Translations under genes and position numbers: made by a program
Part shown: positions 36,174 to 46,103 of the stretch, one piece after another
How positions within the stretch are numbered: position 1 is the stretch's first letter
Layout: every line of letters begins with the position of its first letter
The notes under the pieces: generated by a model
Databases searched by the model: none
The model's input: only the letters and a program-made list of their open reading frames with translations
What the model was told of the DNA's origin: nothing
Assembly (NCBI RefSeq): GCF_014196515.1
Contig: NZ_JACIDV010000004.1
Span: 310,001 to 374,000 of the forward strand
Origin: Rhizobium skierniewicense
Lineage (GTDB): Bacteria > Pseudomonadota > Alphaproteobacteria > Rhizobiales > Rhizobiaceae
Length of the DNA stretch: 64,000 nt
Reading direction: 5' to 3'

Positions 36174-37868
36174 ATGCAAACGGTTTCGAACAGTGGAAAC
36201 AGCCAGCCTCGCTGGCTGTTTCCCTTTGTTGTTTCAGTCGTCTTTCTGCTCAGCGCACTGCCGCTCGGGCGGCTGGCCTATACCGGCATTCTCTCGTCAC
36301 TCAAAGGTGACATGTGGCCACTGCTGAGCGACCCGGCCTTGTGGCAGGCCGGGCTCAATACGCTCTCCACTTCGTTTTTCGGGATGGTCATTTCACTGGC
36401 GATCGGGTCTGGTTTCGCCTTGGCGCTGACGCTGTGCGATATCAGGGCCAAGTCGGCTCTGAGTTTTCTTTTCATGCTGCCGATGATGATCCCGCCGCAG
36501 GTGACAGCATTGTCGTGGATCGGCATGACGGGTCCATCCAGCACGCTTTTGAAAGCCATCGGCCTTGCGCCGCCTTTGGGTTCGCCGCAGCCGCTCTATT
36601 CCATCAGCGGCATTGCCTTGCTCTTGGGCGTGCAGCATGCGCCGCTGGTTTACCTGTCCCTGCGCGCCGGGCTGCTGGCGTTGCCACAGGACGGTATCGA
36701 GGCGGCGAAACTTTCCGGCGCGTCCTCCTGGCAGGTGCTCAAGCACATCATCCTGCCATTGGCCATGCCGGGACTGATCGCTGGTGCTGCCATTTCATTC
36801 GTTTCCGGTGTGGGCAATTTCGGCATTCCGGCCATTCTCGGGATTCCCGCATCCATCTTCACGTTGCCAACGCTGATCTACAGCCGCTTTGCCAGCTTCG
36901 GTACCAGCACCTTCGGCGATATTGCCATGCTCTCAGGCATGATCGCCATCATCTCCGTTCTTGGTCTTGCCATTCAGGAACGGGCAATGAAGGGTCGCGA
37001 TTACCGCATTATTGGCCTGTCCGGCAAGGCTGCGACTTTCACGCTCGGGCCATGGTGCGGGCTGGCGGAAACAGCACTGTGGCTCGGCATTTTCTTCATG
37101 CTGGTGGCTCCGCTCATGGCGTTGATCTCCAGTTCCCTTGCTCCTGCTTACGGCGTGCCCCTAACCACGAAGACGGCAACGCTGCATGCCTATGAGGAAA
37201 TTCTGTTCCGGCAGGCGGTCACGCGCACGGCCTTTGCCAATTCCCTGTTTCTGGCAACCGCCACATCACTATGTCTGCTGGCGGTGACGGTGTTGACGGC
37301 CTATTTTCTGGTGCGCGGCAAAAGCCGTTTCATGTTCCTCCTCTCGGCGCTGGTGGACATTCCCTATGCGCTTCCCGGCGTGGTCATTTCGGTGTCCTAT
37401 GTTCTTTTGTTTGCCGCCCCCATCCCGCTGCTTGGCGTGACGCTGTACGGCACGCTGTGGATCATTCTGCTGGCCTATTTCTCCTCCTTCTTCGCCGTCA
37501 GCCTGAAGCCGATGGTCTCAGCCTTCACGCAGTTCGACCCGGCGCTGGAAGAGGCCGCACGGCTGGCCGGAGCAGGCTTCTGGCGTCGGATGTTCGATAT
37601 CATCCTGCCGCTGGTCGGGCCTGCTGCGGGCGCTTCCGTCATTTTGGTGTTTCTCATTGCCTGCAACGAGTTGACGGTGTCGGCACTGCTTTGGTCTGCC
37701 GGAACGCAGACGCTGGGCGTCGTGATCTACAATCTCGATGACAGCGGTAGTTTCAATCTCGCCTCCGCTCTGTCCGTTCTGGTGGTGGCCATGGTGGTCG
37801 TTCTCATGCTGCTTCTGGAAGTGCTGGGCCGAAAACTGCCGAAGGGAGTCGTACCGTGGCGAAACTGA
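36174..37868 (+). CDS. ABC transporter permease, fused two-domain
   Basis: A 564-residue permease with about 12 membrane helices in two halves, each with a binding-protein-dependent transport signature: EAAKLSGASSWQVLKHIILP in the first and EEAARLAGAGFWRRMFDIIL in the second. This duplicated form is usual for FbpB-type iron and phosphonate importers. It follows the binding-protein gene after 9 bases and overlaps the ATPase gene by 13 bases. Confidence 0.9.
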   Translation: MQTVSNSGNSQPRWLFPFVVSVVFLLSALPLGRLAYTGILSSLKGDMWPLLSDPALWQAGLNTLSTSFFGMVISLAIGSGFALALTLCDIRAKSALSFLFMLPMMIPPQVTALSWIGMTGPSSTLLKAIGLAPPLGSPQPLYSISGIALLLGVQHAPLVYLSLRAGLLALPQDGIEAAKLSGASSWQVLKHIILPLAMPGLIAGAAISFVSGVGNFGIPAILGIPASIFTLPTLIYSRFASFGTSTFGDIAMLSGMIAIISVLGLAIQERAMKGRDYRIIGLSGKAATFTLGPWCGLAETALWLGIFFMLVAPLMALISSSLAPAYGVPLTTKTATLHAYEEILFRQAVTRTAFANSLFLATATSLCLLAVTVLTAYFLVRGKSRFMFLLSALVDIPYALPGVVISVSYVLLFAAPIPLLGVTLYGTLWIILLAYFSSFFAVSLKPMVSAFTQFDPALEEAARLAGAGFWRRMFDIILPLVGPAAGASVILVFLIACNELTVSALLWSAGTQTLGVVIYNLDDSGSFNLASALSVLVVAMVVVLMLLLEVLGRKLPKGVVPWRN

Positions 37869-38911
37869 TCCTCAACCGTCTGTCCAAGAGCTTCGGCGGC
37901 GCAAAACCCGCAGTGGACGATGTCTCCATTACCATTCGCGAAGGAGGCTTCCTGGCGCTGCTCGGCCCTTCCGGTTGCGGCAAGACGACGGTCCTGCGGA
38001 TGATCGCCGGTTTCGAGCAACCGACGGATGGCTCCATCCTGTTAGGCGAACGGGTGCTGGCCGATGCCGGAAGCATGGTGCCACCGGAGCGCCGCAACAT
38101 GGCGATGGTGTTCCAGTCCTACGCGCTGTGGCCGCATATGACGGTGGCGGAGAATGCCGGCTACCCGCTGAAAGTGCGCGGGATCAGCGGTGAACGTTAC
38201 CATGCCAAGGTGGCAGATGCTTTGGCGACGGTGCGGCTTGCGGCCTATGCGGACCGCCGCCCATCCGAGCTTTCCGGCGGCCAGAGACAGCGCGTGGCGT
38301 TGGCGCGCTGCCTTGTCACCGCACCCGACGTGGTGTTGCTGGACGAGCCGCTGGCCAATCTCGACCGTCACCTGCGCCAGGAAATGGAAGAAACGTTTCG
38401 CGAATTCCACGCCACATCGGGGGCGACCATGGTCTATGTCACCCATGACCAAGCCGAGGCCATGGCACTCGCAACCGATGTGGCCGTCATGTCCGAGGGC
38501 AAGCTGTTACAAATGGCAGCGCCCGCCGACCTCTATGCGCGCCCGGAAGGAAAGCTTGTCGGCGGTCTCGTGGGGCAGGGCGCTATCCTCTCCCTGACCT
38601 TGCCGGAGACCGCACCACGGTCGATGGACTGGAGCGTGTTGAGGGAGGTCTTCATTGGCAACGTCTCAACGTCACCGCCAGGTGACGTTCTGGTGCGTCC
38701 GCAGGATGTGATCCAAGATGCCGAAGGCATTCCGTGCCGTGTCACGACCATTCTCTACGAAGGCGAACGTTACGCTTTGCGGCTGACGTTGCCGGACGGG
38801 CAGATGCTGCGCGCCTATTCCCGTGAGCCTGCCGCTATCGGAGCGTTGTTTCCCGTCATCATCCGCTCGGCGTGGCGCCTCTCAGCTTGCCGTGATGCGA
38901 GAAACGGATAG
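37856..38911 (+). CDS. ABC transporter ATP-binding protein
   Basis: A 351-residue ATPase. It has Walker A GPSGCGKTTVLRMIAG, the Q-loop MVFQSYALWPHM, signature ELSGGQRQRVALARCL, Walker B VVLLDEPLANLDRHLR and the H-loop VYVTHDQAEA. A C-terminal domain of the TOBE type (VLVRPQDVIQD) follows. It begins at a GTG with GAAGGGAG upstream and overlaps the permease end, so the transporter is translated as a unit. Confidence 0.93.
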   Translation: MAKLILNRLSKSFGGAKPAVDDVSITIREGGFLALLGPSGCGKTTVLRMIAGFEQPTDGSILLGERVLADAGSMVPPERRNMAMVFQSYALWPHMTVAENAGYPLKVRGISGERYHAKVADALATVRLAAYADRRPSELSGGQRQRVALARCLVTAPDVVLLDEPLANLDRHLRQEMEETFREFHATSGATMVYVTHDQAEAMALATDVAVMSEGKLLQMAAPADLYARPEGKLVGGLVGQGAILSLTLPETAPRSMDWSVLREVFIGNVSTSPPGDVLVRPQDVIQDAEGIPCRVTTILYEGERYALRLTLPDGQMLRAYSREPAAIGALFPVIIRSAWRLSACRDARNG

Positions 38912-38939
38912 TCTGGCGGCGACCAACAGGGAATGCACC

Positions 38940-40049
38940 ATGTCGCTGCGGCTTGCCACGTTCAATATCGAAAACCTGATGACGCGTTTCGATTACACCG
39001 GCTTTCGCAACCAGACGCGGCGAGACCGTGCGATGCAGCTTTTCGATGTTCGTGATGAGGCAACCTATCAGGCGCTGGAAAGCGCGCGCATGCTGGCATC
39101 GACCGATGATACCCGCCAGCTTTCCGCGCTGGCCATCGCTGATGCCGATGCGGACATTCTTTGCTTGCAGGAAGTCGATAATATGGCGGCCCTTCAGGCC
39201 TTCGAATATGGCTACCTCTACCGCATGGTGGGCAATGGCTATCGTCAGAAATATCTGGTGGAAGGCAATGATGGTCGCGGCATCGATGTCGCCGTCATCA
39301 TGCGCGAGGAAACGCTGGATGGTGAAAAGATTGAGCTTGTCGAGATCAAAAGCCACGCAACGCTGACGTACCGCGAGCTCGAGCTGTTTACGCCGGAACT
39401 GTCGCTGACGAACCGCATCGACGACAAGATTTTCAAACGGGATTGTCTGGAGCTCGACCTGCGGATCGGCGGCAAGCCGTTCACGTTGTATGTGACGCAT
39501 CTGAAATCCATGACCAATGCCCGTGAGGCGGGCGATGCCCGGCTTTCCACCATGCCCATCCGCGAAGCAGAGATCCGCGCCATCCGTCGCATTATCGAAA
39601 ACCGCTTCGGAGCGGACAAGACCCGCTCCGTGAACTTCGCCATCTGCGGCGACATGAACGACTACCAGGAACGCGTGGCCATCTCCGGCAACCGCCGCAC
39701 CGGCTACAGCTTCACGCCGATGACCGAAGAACGCAGCGCGCTCGATGTTCTCAGCAAGGACGGTTTCGCCATCAACCCGATGCTCCGCCGCGATGTGATG
39801 GACCGCTGGACGCTCTACCACTCACGCGGACCACAGGAACAGCATCTCTGCCAGCTCGACTACATCTGGCTCTCATCGCATCTTTCCGAGATCAACGCCC
39901 ACCATATCCCAGAAATCATCCGCGCCGGCCAACCCTACCGAACGATATTTCCGCCGGGGCAAGATGTGGCACGCTATCCCCGCACAGGCTGGGACCGCCC
40001 CAAGGCGTCTGATCATTGTCCGGTGGTCATGACGCTGGATCTGGGGTGA
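38940..40049 (+). CDS. Endonuclease/exonuclease/phosphatase family protein
   Basis: A 369-residue enzyme of the DNase I-like metal-dependent phosphodiesterase fold. Its motifs are LATFNIENLMTRFDY, ILCLQEVDNMAALQAF, AICGDMNDYQE and a closing KASDHCPVVMTL. The ATG at 38940 has AGGGAA seven bases upstream; an in-frame start at 38823 lies in the ATPase gene. It follows the transporter after 28 bases and probably shares its transcript, so the imported compound may be a phosphodiester. Confidence 0.88.
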   Translation: MSLRLATFNIENLMTRFDYTGFRNQTRRDRAMQLFDVRDEATYQALESARMLASTDDTRQLSALAIADADADILCLQEVDNMAALQAFEYGYLYRMVGNGYRQKYLVEGNDGRGIDVAVIMREETLDGEKIELVEIKSHATLTYRELELFTPELSLTNRIDDKIFKRDCLELDLRIGGKPFTLYVTHLKSMTNAREAGDARLSTMPIREAEIRAIRRIIENRFGADKTRSVNFAICGDMNDYQERVAISGNRRTGYSFTPMTEERSALDVLSKDGFAINPMLRRDVMDRWTLYHSRGPQEQHLCQLDYIWLSSHLSEINAHHIPEIIRAGQPYRTIFPPGQDVARYPRTGWDRPKASDHCPVVMTLDLG

Positions 40050-40132
40050 CGCGTCGGATGCGGAACCCGCGCTGTCGCGCAAGCCTATCGCGGCTGCGCT
40101 AAAATGATCATTTCAAATTTGAAAGAGAAAAC

Positions 40133-40208
<76 letters not shown>

Positions 40209-40311
40209 AATCCAGTGGGGGTGGAATTACCAGATTCTCTCGTGGTGTAAAGTGGAAATTTCATTGGTCCGAAGAAAAAGTTCTGAAACTGCGGTTTGTC
40301 GCTGGCTCCGC

Positions 40312-40665
40312 TTATCCGTTGAGATAATAGAGACGGTGTATGATGGTCCAGTTTTTGTCGCGTTGTAGCAGCGATAGATATTCGCAGAAGTCCATGCCGG
40401 CGAGGCGCGTCGTGAGTTTGACGGAAGCGGTGTCGCCGGTCTGGTCGATGCCGAGAATTTGCAATTGTGGCGGGTTGTCAGTCTGTCCTTGGTCGGATGA
40501 GCGGATCTGATGGATAAAATCTTCGAGAGACAGCCAGTCTGTCGCACCCTCATAGTTTCCTACGATGTTGGCGCGCGGATCGAACACGGCGCGCAGCAAG
40601 CTCGCATCTCCATCGGTCATTGCCTGCACGTAATCAGTGACGGTCTGCGTGATCGTTTCTGCCAT
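40312..40665 (-). CDS. Nuclear transport factor 2-like (SnoaL-type) protein
   Basis: A 117-residue protein of the NTF2/SnoaL fold: VTDYVQAMTDGDASLLRAVF, then a DPRANIVGNYEGA loop, and the beta-sheet end FCEYLSLLQRDKNWTIIHRLYY typical of lumazine-binding-like small proteins. GGGAG precedes the ATG. Its ligand or enzyme activity is unknown. A frame shifted by one (40227-40553) is only a shadow. Confidence 0.82.
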   Translation of the reverse strand: MAETITQTVTDYVQAMTDGDASLLRAVFDPRANIVGNYEGATDWLSLEDFIHQIRSSDQGQTDNPPQLQILGIDQTGDTASVKLTTRLAGMDFCEYLSLLQRDKNWTIIHRLYYLNG

Positions 40666-40935
40666 GGTGTTCTCCCTTTCTCCCCACAGTGAAATTTAAG
40701 GTACAACACGTTTTAGCAATAGACCATAACCCTTTTGACACCGATGTTTAACCTGGTGGTTGGGTCATTTTTCGGTTCGTGACGAGGCCGTTTCCGCTTC
40801 TCCTCCCCATGTTTGTTTTCCCGGTTTTGATCCTCGCCATGCCATCGACAAATTTGCGGGCAATGGCGTGTCAAGACTGGTCAAAGCGCAAGCGCCTGCG
40901 TTGTTTTGCGTTCAAAACCTTGATGAAGGGGTGCC

Positions 40936-41631
40936 TTGAGCGATGAAAATTTCGTATGGTCCCTAGGTCGCCAAACCCGCTCGTTGCGGGTGGGAGCTGT
41001 TTTGAAGAATGCGGATACAGGTGTTTCGGTGATCGATCCTTATGTTTTGCTGGGTGTTGAGCGCGATGCCGATGAGGCAGCGATCAAGTCTGCTTATCGC
41101 AGGGTGGCCAAAAGCGCTCACCCCGACAGTGGCGGGGATGCCGAGCAATTCGAAAAGCTGCAACTGGCCTATGACCTGTTGAAAGACCCTGTTCGGCGCA
41201 AGGTATTCGACGATACCGGATATGATCCGCAACTGGCGGACGCCAAGGATCTCAAGGGCTTGCTGATGCTGGAAACGCTGGTCAACGAATTCATTCTGGA
41301 TGAGCGCGAGCCTGGCAGCTTCGATCCGGTGGCCGCCATGCGCCGCAAGCTGACCGATGATATCTTGAAGAGCCGCTTTCATATCCTGGAACTGGAGCGC
41401 CATCGCGCGCGCGTCCGCAAGCACATGGACCGGCTCGGCCGCAAGCCTGAGACCGACGTCCTAGGCTCGATGTTGCGGGCGCGCAGCCAGTCGATCGCTG
41501 ATGCCATTCGTAACGCGGAGACGCAGATCGACGTCATCGAGCAGGCCTACACGATGCTGGAAGGCTATTCCTACGAGCTTGAAACCGCCATTCTGGCCGA
41601 ACCCGTGCTGAAAGGCGAGGCGGCTGAATAA
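40936..41631 (+). CDS. J-domain protein
   Basis: A 231-residue protein. The J domain (DPYVLLGVERDADEAAIKSA, HPD motif in KSAHPDSGGD, then FEKLQLAYDLLKDP) calls on an Hsp70. The rest is a helical C-terminal region of no known fold, without the Gly/Phe or zinc-finger parts of DnaJ. The start is uncertain: TTG at 40936 follows AAGGGG, and TTG at 41002 follows GGGAG and would give a more usual N-terminus just before the J domain. It ends one base before the convergent DUF922 gene. Confidence 0.85.
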   Translation: MSDENFVWSLGRQTRSLRVGAVLKNADTGVSVIDPYVLLGVERDADEAAIKSAYRRVAKSAHPDSGGDAEQFEKLQLAYDLLKDPVRRKVFDDTGYDPQLADAKDLKGLLMLETLVNEFILDEREPGSFDPVAAMRRKLTDDILKSRFHILELERHRARVRKHMDRLGRKPETDVLGSMLRARSQSIADAIRNAETQIDVIEQAYTMLEGYSYELETAILAEPVLKGEAAE

Positions 41632-42234
41632 TCAGGGGCCATTCACAAGTGCCAGAATCAGCTGGTGCACTGCGCCGCCGTTCGAGAGTTCGTCCTTGTC
41701 GAAATCCCGGCCACGCTGGCGTTGTTCATTGGACAGTTCGCCCAAACGCTGTTGCAAGACGTCGCGGACTCTCTGGCATTTGGGATCGTTTTCGGCGCGC
41801 AGGCCCACGCTGAAGGCTTCAATCTTTTTTACCATTTCGAGAATATGCGCCCCGTGCACCCGCTCGTGTTTTTCAACGCCGGAGATGAAACGCTGCCAGC
41901 TTGCGGCAACCTCGGGCGCAAGTTTGGCCGGTGCTTTTGGCCAGGTGTAAATGATGGTGAGGTTGGGCCGCGCCGTTGCCAAAACGCATGCGCCATCCGG
42001 CTGGGGTCTGTAATCACGCCGCCATGTCAGCTTGAAGGTTGTATGCGCAACAGCCTGAACGCCAGCCTGCGGGCCGCGTTCGCCAATGGACTCGTAGAGT
42101 GCAAAGCCCGTGTTGCCGCTGACGGTGTAGGTCTTTATCTGTTCGCTTGGGCGCCAGTCGGTTTGGGCTTGCGCGGATGCTGCCAGCAAGACAAGCGAAC
42201 CTGCCGCGAGAATGGTGTGAAATCGTATCTGCAC
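41632..42234 (-). CDS. DUF922 periplasmic protein, putative zinc protease
   Basis: A 200-residue protein with a signal peptide (cleaved after about SAQAQ) and the DUF922 domain. The short HERVHG motif, in SGVEKHERVHGAHILEMV, resembles the HExxH zinc site, and a metallopeptidase role has been proposed for the family. The start is a GTG with AGGAAACCGC before it. The function is unproven. It lies back to back with the J-domain gene. Confidence 0.85.
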   Translation of the reverse strand: MQIRFHTILAAGSLVLLAASAQAQTDWRPSEQIKTYTVSGNTGFALYESIGERGPQAGVQAVAHTTFKLTWRRDYRPQPDGACVLATARPNLTIIYTWPKAPAKLAPEVAASWQRFISGVEKHERVHGAHILEMVKKIEAFSVGLRAENDPKCQRVRDVLQQRLGELSNEQRQRGRDFDKDELSNGGAVHQLILALVNGP

Positions 42235-42252
42235 GCGGTTTCCTGCTTGTCT

Positions 42253-43026
42253 TTACGGTGTTTGAGGCGAGCTCGTCTCCGGCTCGTACAGTTCCCAGCC
42301 CCGCGGCGTCAGATGTTCCTGAGGATGGTAGCGGGTCTTGTAGCCCATCTTATCTGAACCATCGACCCAATAGCCAAGGTAAACGTGGGGCAGACCAAGT
42401 GACCGTGTTCTCGATATGTGATCAATGATGAGGAAGGTCCCAAGCGAACGCTTTTCGAAATCGGGATTGAAGAAGGAATAGACCATCGAAAGGCCGTCGC
42501 TCATCGTGTCTGTCAACGCAACAGCAACAAGTTCACCCCGCTTTGTCTCATCGATGCCGTAGCCCGGCTCGCGCTTGCGATACTCGATGATGCGGGTGTT
42601 GACGTGGGTGTCTTCCACCATTACGGCGTAATCCAGTGCCGACATATCCGACATGCCGCCGGACTGGTGGCGTCGGTCAAGATAGCGACGGAAGAGGGAA
42701 AATTGCTCGGTTGACGGCTCGGACTGATGAACGGTCGCGACAAGATCGCTATTGAGGCTCATCACACGCCGCATGGATTTCGTCGGCGTGAACCCATCTA
42801 CCAGAATACGCACAGAGACACACGCACGGCATGTCTCGCAGGCGGGACGATATGCAATGTTTTGGGACCGGCGAAAGCCGCCTTGGGTCAGAAGATCGTT
42901 CATCTCAGCAGCGCGCGGACCGACGAGATGGGTAAACACCTTGCGTTCTTGCTGGCCGGGCAAATAGGGGCAGGTGGCAGGCGCGGTCAGATAAAATTGC
43001 GGAGACGGTGTTGCTTGCGTGTTCAT
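42253..43026 (-). CDS. bpt: Aspartate/glutamate leucyltransferase Bpt
   Basis: A 257-residue transferase that moves Leu from Leu-tRNA to N-terminal Asp or Glu, making substrates of the ClpS/ClpAP N-end rule. It has [18 protein letters not shown], four Cys in the N-terminal half ([15 protein letters not shown]) and the C-terminal [18 protein letters not shown]. The ATG at 43026 has AGGG upstream. It resembles arginyltransferases but is bacterial Bpt by its length and motifs. Confidence 0.92.
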   Translation of the reverse strand: MNTQATPSPQFYLTAPATCPYLPGQQERKVFTHLVGPRAAEMNDLLTQGGFRRSQNIAYRPACETCRACVSVRILVDGFTPTKSMRRVMSLNSDLVATVHQSEPSTEQFSLFRRYLDRRHQSGGMSDMSALDYAVMVEDTHVNTRIIEYRKREPGYGIDETKRGELVAVALTDTMSDGLSMVYSFFNPDFEKRSLGTFLIIDHISRTRSLGLPHVYLGYWVDGSDKMGYKTRYHPQEHLTPRGWELYEPETSSPQTP

Positions 43027-43175
43027 CGAACCCTGATCGCTCCCTTCTCCAGCCATCGGCCCTCAAACTGTCGTCAAGCCTCCGTGCCAGAATGACAAAA
43101 AGATGCGAAACGTCAACTGCCGCGCGTGCGCTACACGTCAATTTGCAGACACCCGCGGCGGCTTTTATTTGAATT

Positions 43176-43634
43176 TTAGATTGTTCTTACGATAACGGTG
43201 CCGAGCAGGAAGTCGTGCAGCAGGCGCGAGCGTTCCGTAAACAGACCGGCCAGCAAAATGAACGGCGTGAGGACGGAATTTATGATCCAGAAGAGCGCGA
43301 TGTGCACGGTCGCCAACAGAAAATCAATTCGCCTTCCGTTCGTCCGCGCCATGGCAATTCCCGCTGCCCGCATGCCCGGTGTTGCCTGAGCTGAACTGCC
43401 AAGCGTCATGCCGAAATAAAGCACCGCAACGATGACGAAGATGGCGGGGAAGAGCATGAATCCCAGGCCCAGTGTCAGTACACCGAGGAAAAAGATGATC
43501 ACAGCCGCCGGAATGCAGAGAAGCGCCACGATGATGTAATCGAGGATGAAGGCGAAGGCGCGACGGCTCAGCACGCCGTTATAGGCGCGCCAGTCTTCTG
43601 TGGGGACGTATGTTGCATTCGGGTCGAGTGTCAT
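43176..43634 (-). CDS. RDD family membrane protein
   Basis: A 152-residue protein with three or four membrane helices, including FILDYIIVALLCIPAAVIIF and IALFWIINSVLTPFILLAGL, and the RDD-type residues RRAFAFILDY near the N-terminus. The ATG at 43634 has AGGAG ten bases before it. Some RDD proteins carry sodium or protons, but none of this is testable here. It sits next to hemB on the same strand. Confidence 0.87.
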   Translation of the reverse strand: MTLDPNATYVPTEDWRAYNGVLSRRAFAFILDYIIVALLCIPAAVIIFFLGVLTLGLGFMLFPAIFVIVAVLYFGMTLGSSAQATPGMRAAGIAMARTNGRRIDFLLATVHIALFWIINSVLTPFILLAGLFTERSRLLHDFLLGTVIVRTI

Positions 43635-43700
43635 CGACGTGTTTCTCCTGTTCGGGAAATAATATGGTGTTGAAACCGCCGAATGCAATAATCCGCCGCT

Positions 43701-44714
43701 TCAACCCTTGGCGAGTTTCTTGGCAGCCTCAATGGCGAAATAGGTGAGAATGCCATCGCAGCCGGCGCGTTTGAAGCATAGAAGAGTTTCCATCATCACC
43801 CGGTCGCCATCGATCCAGCCATTCATGGCCGCCGCCTTGATCTGCGTGTACTCGCCCGAAACCTGATAGGCAAAGGTCGGCAGGCCGAAAGCGTCCTTCA
43901 GGCGCCAGCAGATATCGAGATAGGGCAGGCCGGGTTTGACCATCAGCATGTCTGCACCTTCCTCAACGTCAAGCGCTGCGTCTCGCATCGCTTCCATGCC
44001 GTTGGCGGGGCTGATGTAATAGCTGTTCTTGTCGCCTTTCAGCAGTCCACTGGTGGAAATGGCTTCGCGATAGGGCCCATAGAAGCCGGAGGAAAATTTC
44101 GTGGCGTAAGACATGATGCCGACATCCTGATGGCCTGCGGCATCCAGCCCGCGACGGATGGCGCCGATCCGCCCGTCCATCATTTCAGACGGTGAGATGA
44201 TGTCGGAGCCTGCATCTGCCTGGATGATCGCGGCCTCGACGACCTGATCCACCGTCTCGTCGTTGACGATGATGTCGCCACGCAAGATGCCGTCATGTCC
44301 ATGGCTGGTGAAGGGATCCAGAGCGACATCGGTTATCAGGCCGATATTCGGTACGGCTTTCTTGACGGCAATGGTCGCCTGATTGATGAGGTTGTCAGCT
44401 TTCAGAACCTGCGATCCGGTTTCGTCACGCAATGCCAGATCGATATTGGGAAATGTTGCGATCGCCGGCACACCAAGGTCGGCGGCTTCTTTGGCTGCCT
44501 CGACCAACCGGTCCACACTCATGCGGCTCACGCCGGGCATGGCCGGAATGGGCTCGATGATGTTGGTGCCAGGCACGATGAAAACGGGCCAGATCAGATC
44601 ATCGACGGTCAGGATGTTTTCCCGCACCATGCGGCGGGTCCAGTCTGCCTTGCGATTTCTGCGCATGCGGCGGTGGCCGGTCATATGGTCTACGAGATGT
44701 GTCTTATCGCTCAT
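43701..44714 (-). CDS. hemB: Delta-aminolevulinic acid dehydratase (porphobilinogen synthase)
   Basis: A 337-residue haem enzyme that joins two aminolevulinates. The Schiff-base lysines are in SYATKFSSGFYGPYR and LMVKPGLPYLD. The metal site reads DVALDPFTSHGHDG: the three zinc-binding cysteines of the zinc form are replaced by Ala and Asp, as in magnesium-activated enzymes of rhizobia and pseudomonads. GGAAGGACAT lies before the ATG. Confidence 0.96.
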   Translation of the reverse strand: MSDKTHLVDHMTGHRRMRRNRKADWTRRMVRENILTVDDLIWPVFIVPGTNIIEPIPAMPGVSRMSVDRLVEAAKEAADLGVPAIATFPNIDLALRDETGSQVLKADNLINQATIAVKKAVPNIGLITDVALDPFTSHGHDGILRGDIIVNDETVDQVVEAAIIQADAGSDIISPSEMMDGRIGAIRRGLDAAGHQDVGIMSYATKFSSGFYGPYREAISTSGLLKGDKNSYYISPANGMEAMRDAALDVEEGADMLMVKPGLPYLDICWRLKDAFGLPTFAYQVSGEYTQIKAAAMNGWIDGDRVMMETLLCFKRAGCDGILTYFAIEAAKKLAKG

Positions 44715-44858
44715 TGTGATGTCCTTCCAAGTCGATTTCGACATAACACACTGGATGCAATGTGCGAATGCGACAGATCGTTACGGGTTTTGACAACTCC
44801 TCGTGCCGAAGCGCAATATCTGCTGGTCGCGCCCGCAACCGGACATTATCGTGGAGCC

Positions 44859-45296
44859 ATGGAACCTGATTCTCTATTGCAGCCCAAAATGTCGCTCGCC
44901 GACATCCTTTACATCACCTTTTTAAGGCTGGTGTCCCTTTCGTGTTTCTGGTTCGGCCTGCAATATTGGGCGATGCTCACGGGCTATTCGCTGAACGGGC
45001 TGGCGCGCTTCGATATGCTCAACATGCCCTGGCGTGTGGCCGGTACCAGTCTGGCGGTCGTGTTTCCCGTTGCCGCGCTGGGCCTGTGGCTCGGCGTTTC
45101 CTGGGGTGCCGTCATGTGGGTTATTGGGGCCGGCACCCAGATTGCCATGTACAGGGTCTGGCCCGATATTTACGGAACCAACACCGTGGTCCCTGTCATG
45201 CACGGCATCGTATCAACGGTTTATATACTATTCCAGGTCGCTTTTTGGCTTGATTCACGCCAAAACGATGAACGCTCAAGAATTGATTTACCATAA
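44859..45296 (+). CDS. DUF6163 family membrane protein
   Basis: A 145-residue integral membrane protein with about four helices (LRLVSLSCFWFGLQYWAML, TSLAVVFPVAALGLWLGVS, AVMWVIGAGTQIAMY and the C-terminal IVSTVYILFQVAFWL). It matches DUF6163, an uncharacterised group of Rhizobiales. The ATG at 44859 has a GGAG very close; an in-frame region upstream is antisense to hemB. It is divergent from hemB. Confidence 0.78.
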   Translation: MEPDSLLQPKMSLADILYITFLRLVSLSCFWFGLQYWAMLTGYSLNGLARFDMLNMPWRVAGTSLAVVFPVAALGLWLGVSWGAVMWVIGAGTQIAMYRVWPDIYGTNTVVPVMHGIVSTVYILFQVAFWLDSRQNDERSRIDLP

Positions 45297-45525
45297 AATT
45301 AAAGCAATTCAGGCCGGATTTTCCTCAATTTTTTCCCCTAAGTCATTGAAATTTATAGATGTGATTGTGTCTATTTTGGACATGGTCCAGGTTGCCTCAA
45401 AAGCCAATCATGCAAGTAACCATTCGTTAATCGTGCATTTTAAGTAGAATTTTATGCGCATTGCTTAGATTTGGTCTCAAGGCGGGAAACAAACAAACAC
45501 CGCCAAACAAAACAGTGAGGCAGTC

Positions 45526-46038
45526 ATGATCAATAGCAAAGCAAAGCCACAGGCCGCAGTTTCCGATACCCAGGACGAAACCATCCGCTCTCTCTACATG
45601 GAATCGCTTCACCTTGTTGAGCGCCTCCACCGCCGCCTTCTCGATGTCATCAAGGACGAGTTCGACCGTCAGGGTCGTGATGACGTCAACGCAGTTCAGG
45701 CGCTCCTGCTTTTCAATATCGGCACATCCGAACTGACCGCCGGCGAACTCCGCTCGCGTGGCTACTATCTCGGCTCCAACGTGTCCTACAACGTCAAGAA
45801 GCTCGTAGACCTTGGCTTTATCAATCATCAGCGCTCCCGCATCGACCGTCGCTCGGTTCGTATCAGCCTGACCGAAAAAGGCCAGGACATCGCAGAAACC
45901 GTTGCAGGCCTGTACGAGCGCCACATCGGCTCGATCGAAAAAGTCGGCGGCATCGGCACAGGCGAGTTCGCCGAAATGAACAAGATGCTTCAGCGTCTGG
46001 ACCGTTTCTGGAACGACAGCATCGCTTACCGCCTGTAA
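45526..46038 (+). CDS. ldtR: LdtR, MarR-type regulator of L,D-transpeptidase
   Basis: A 170-residue winged-helix regulator matching LdtR, known from Liberibacter and Sinorhizobium as an activator of ldtP and itself. It has ESLHLVERLHRRLLDVIKDE, the helix-turn-helix TAGELRSRGYYLGSNVSYNV, and a wing with RIDRRSVRISLTEKG. The next gene is an L,D-transpeptidase, its expected target. The leader contains A/C-rich runs that resemble, in reverse, motifs upstream of the target. Confidence 0.92.
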   Translation: MINSKAKPQAAVSDTQDETIRSLYMESLHLVERLHRRLLDVIKDEFDRQGRDDVNAVQALLLFNIGTSELTAGELRSRGYYLGSNVSYNVKKLVDLGFINHQRSRIDRRSVRISLTEKGQDIAETVAGLYERHIGSIEKVGGIGTGEFAEMNKMLQRLDRFWNDSIAYRL

Positions 46039-46065
46039 CCGACTAATATCATCAGCCCTCAAGCA

Positions 46066-46103
46066 AAGCCGGATGCGTCTCGCATCCGGCTTGTTGCATT
46101 TTT
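46066..46103 (+). terminator. Terminator of ldtR
   Basis: A 12-bp stem AAGCCGGATGCG and CGCATCCGGCTT with a TCT loop, followed by a T-rich stretch (GTTGCATTTTTG). Confidence 0.88.

Noticed and set aside
35121-36179. A 352-codon open frame on the minus strand
   Set aside because: Antisense to the ABC binding protein, which has a signal peptide and family motifs.
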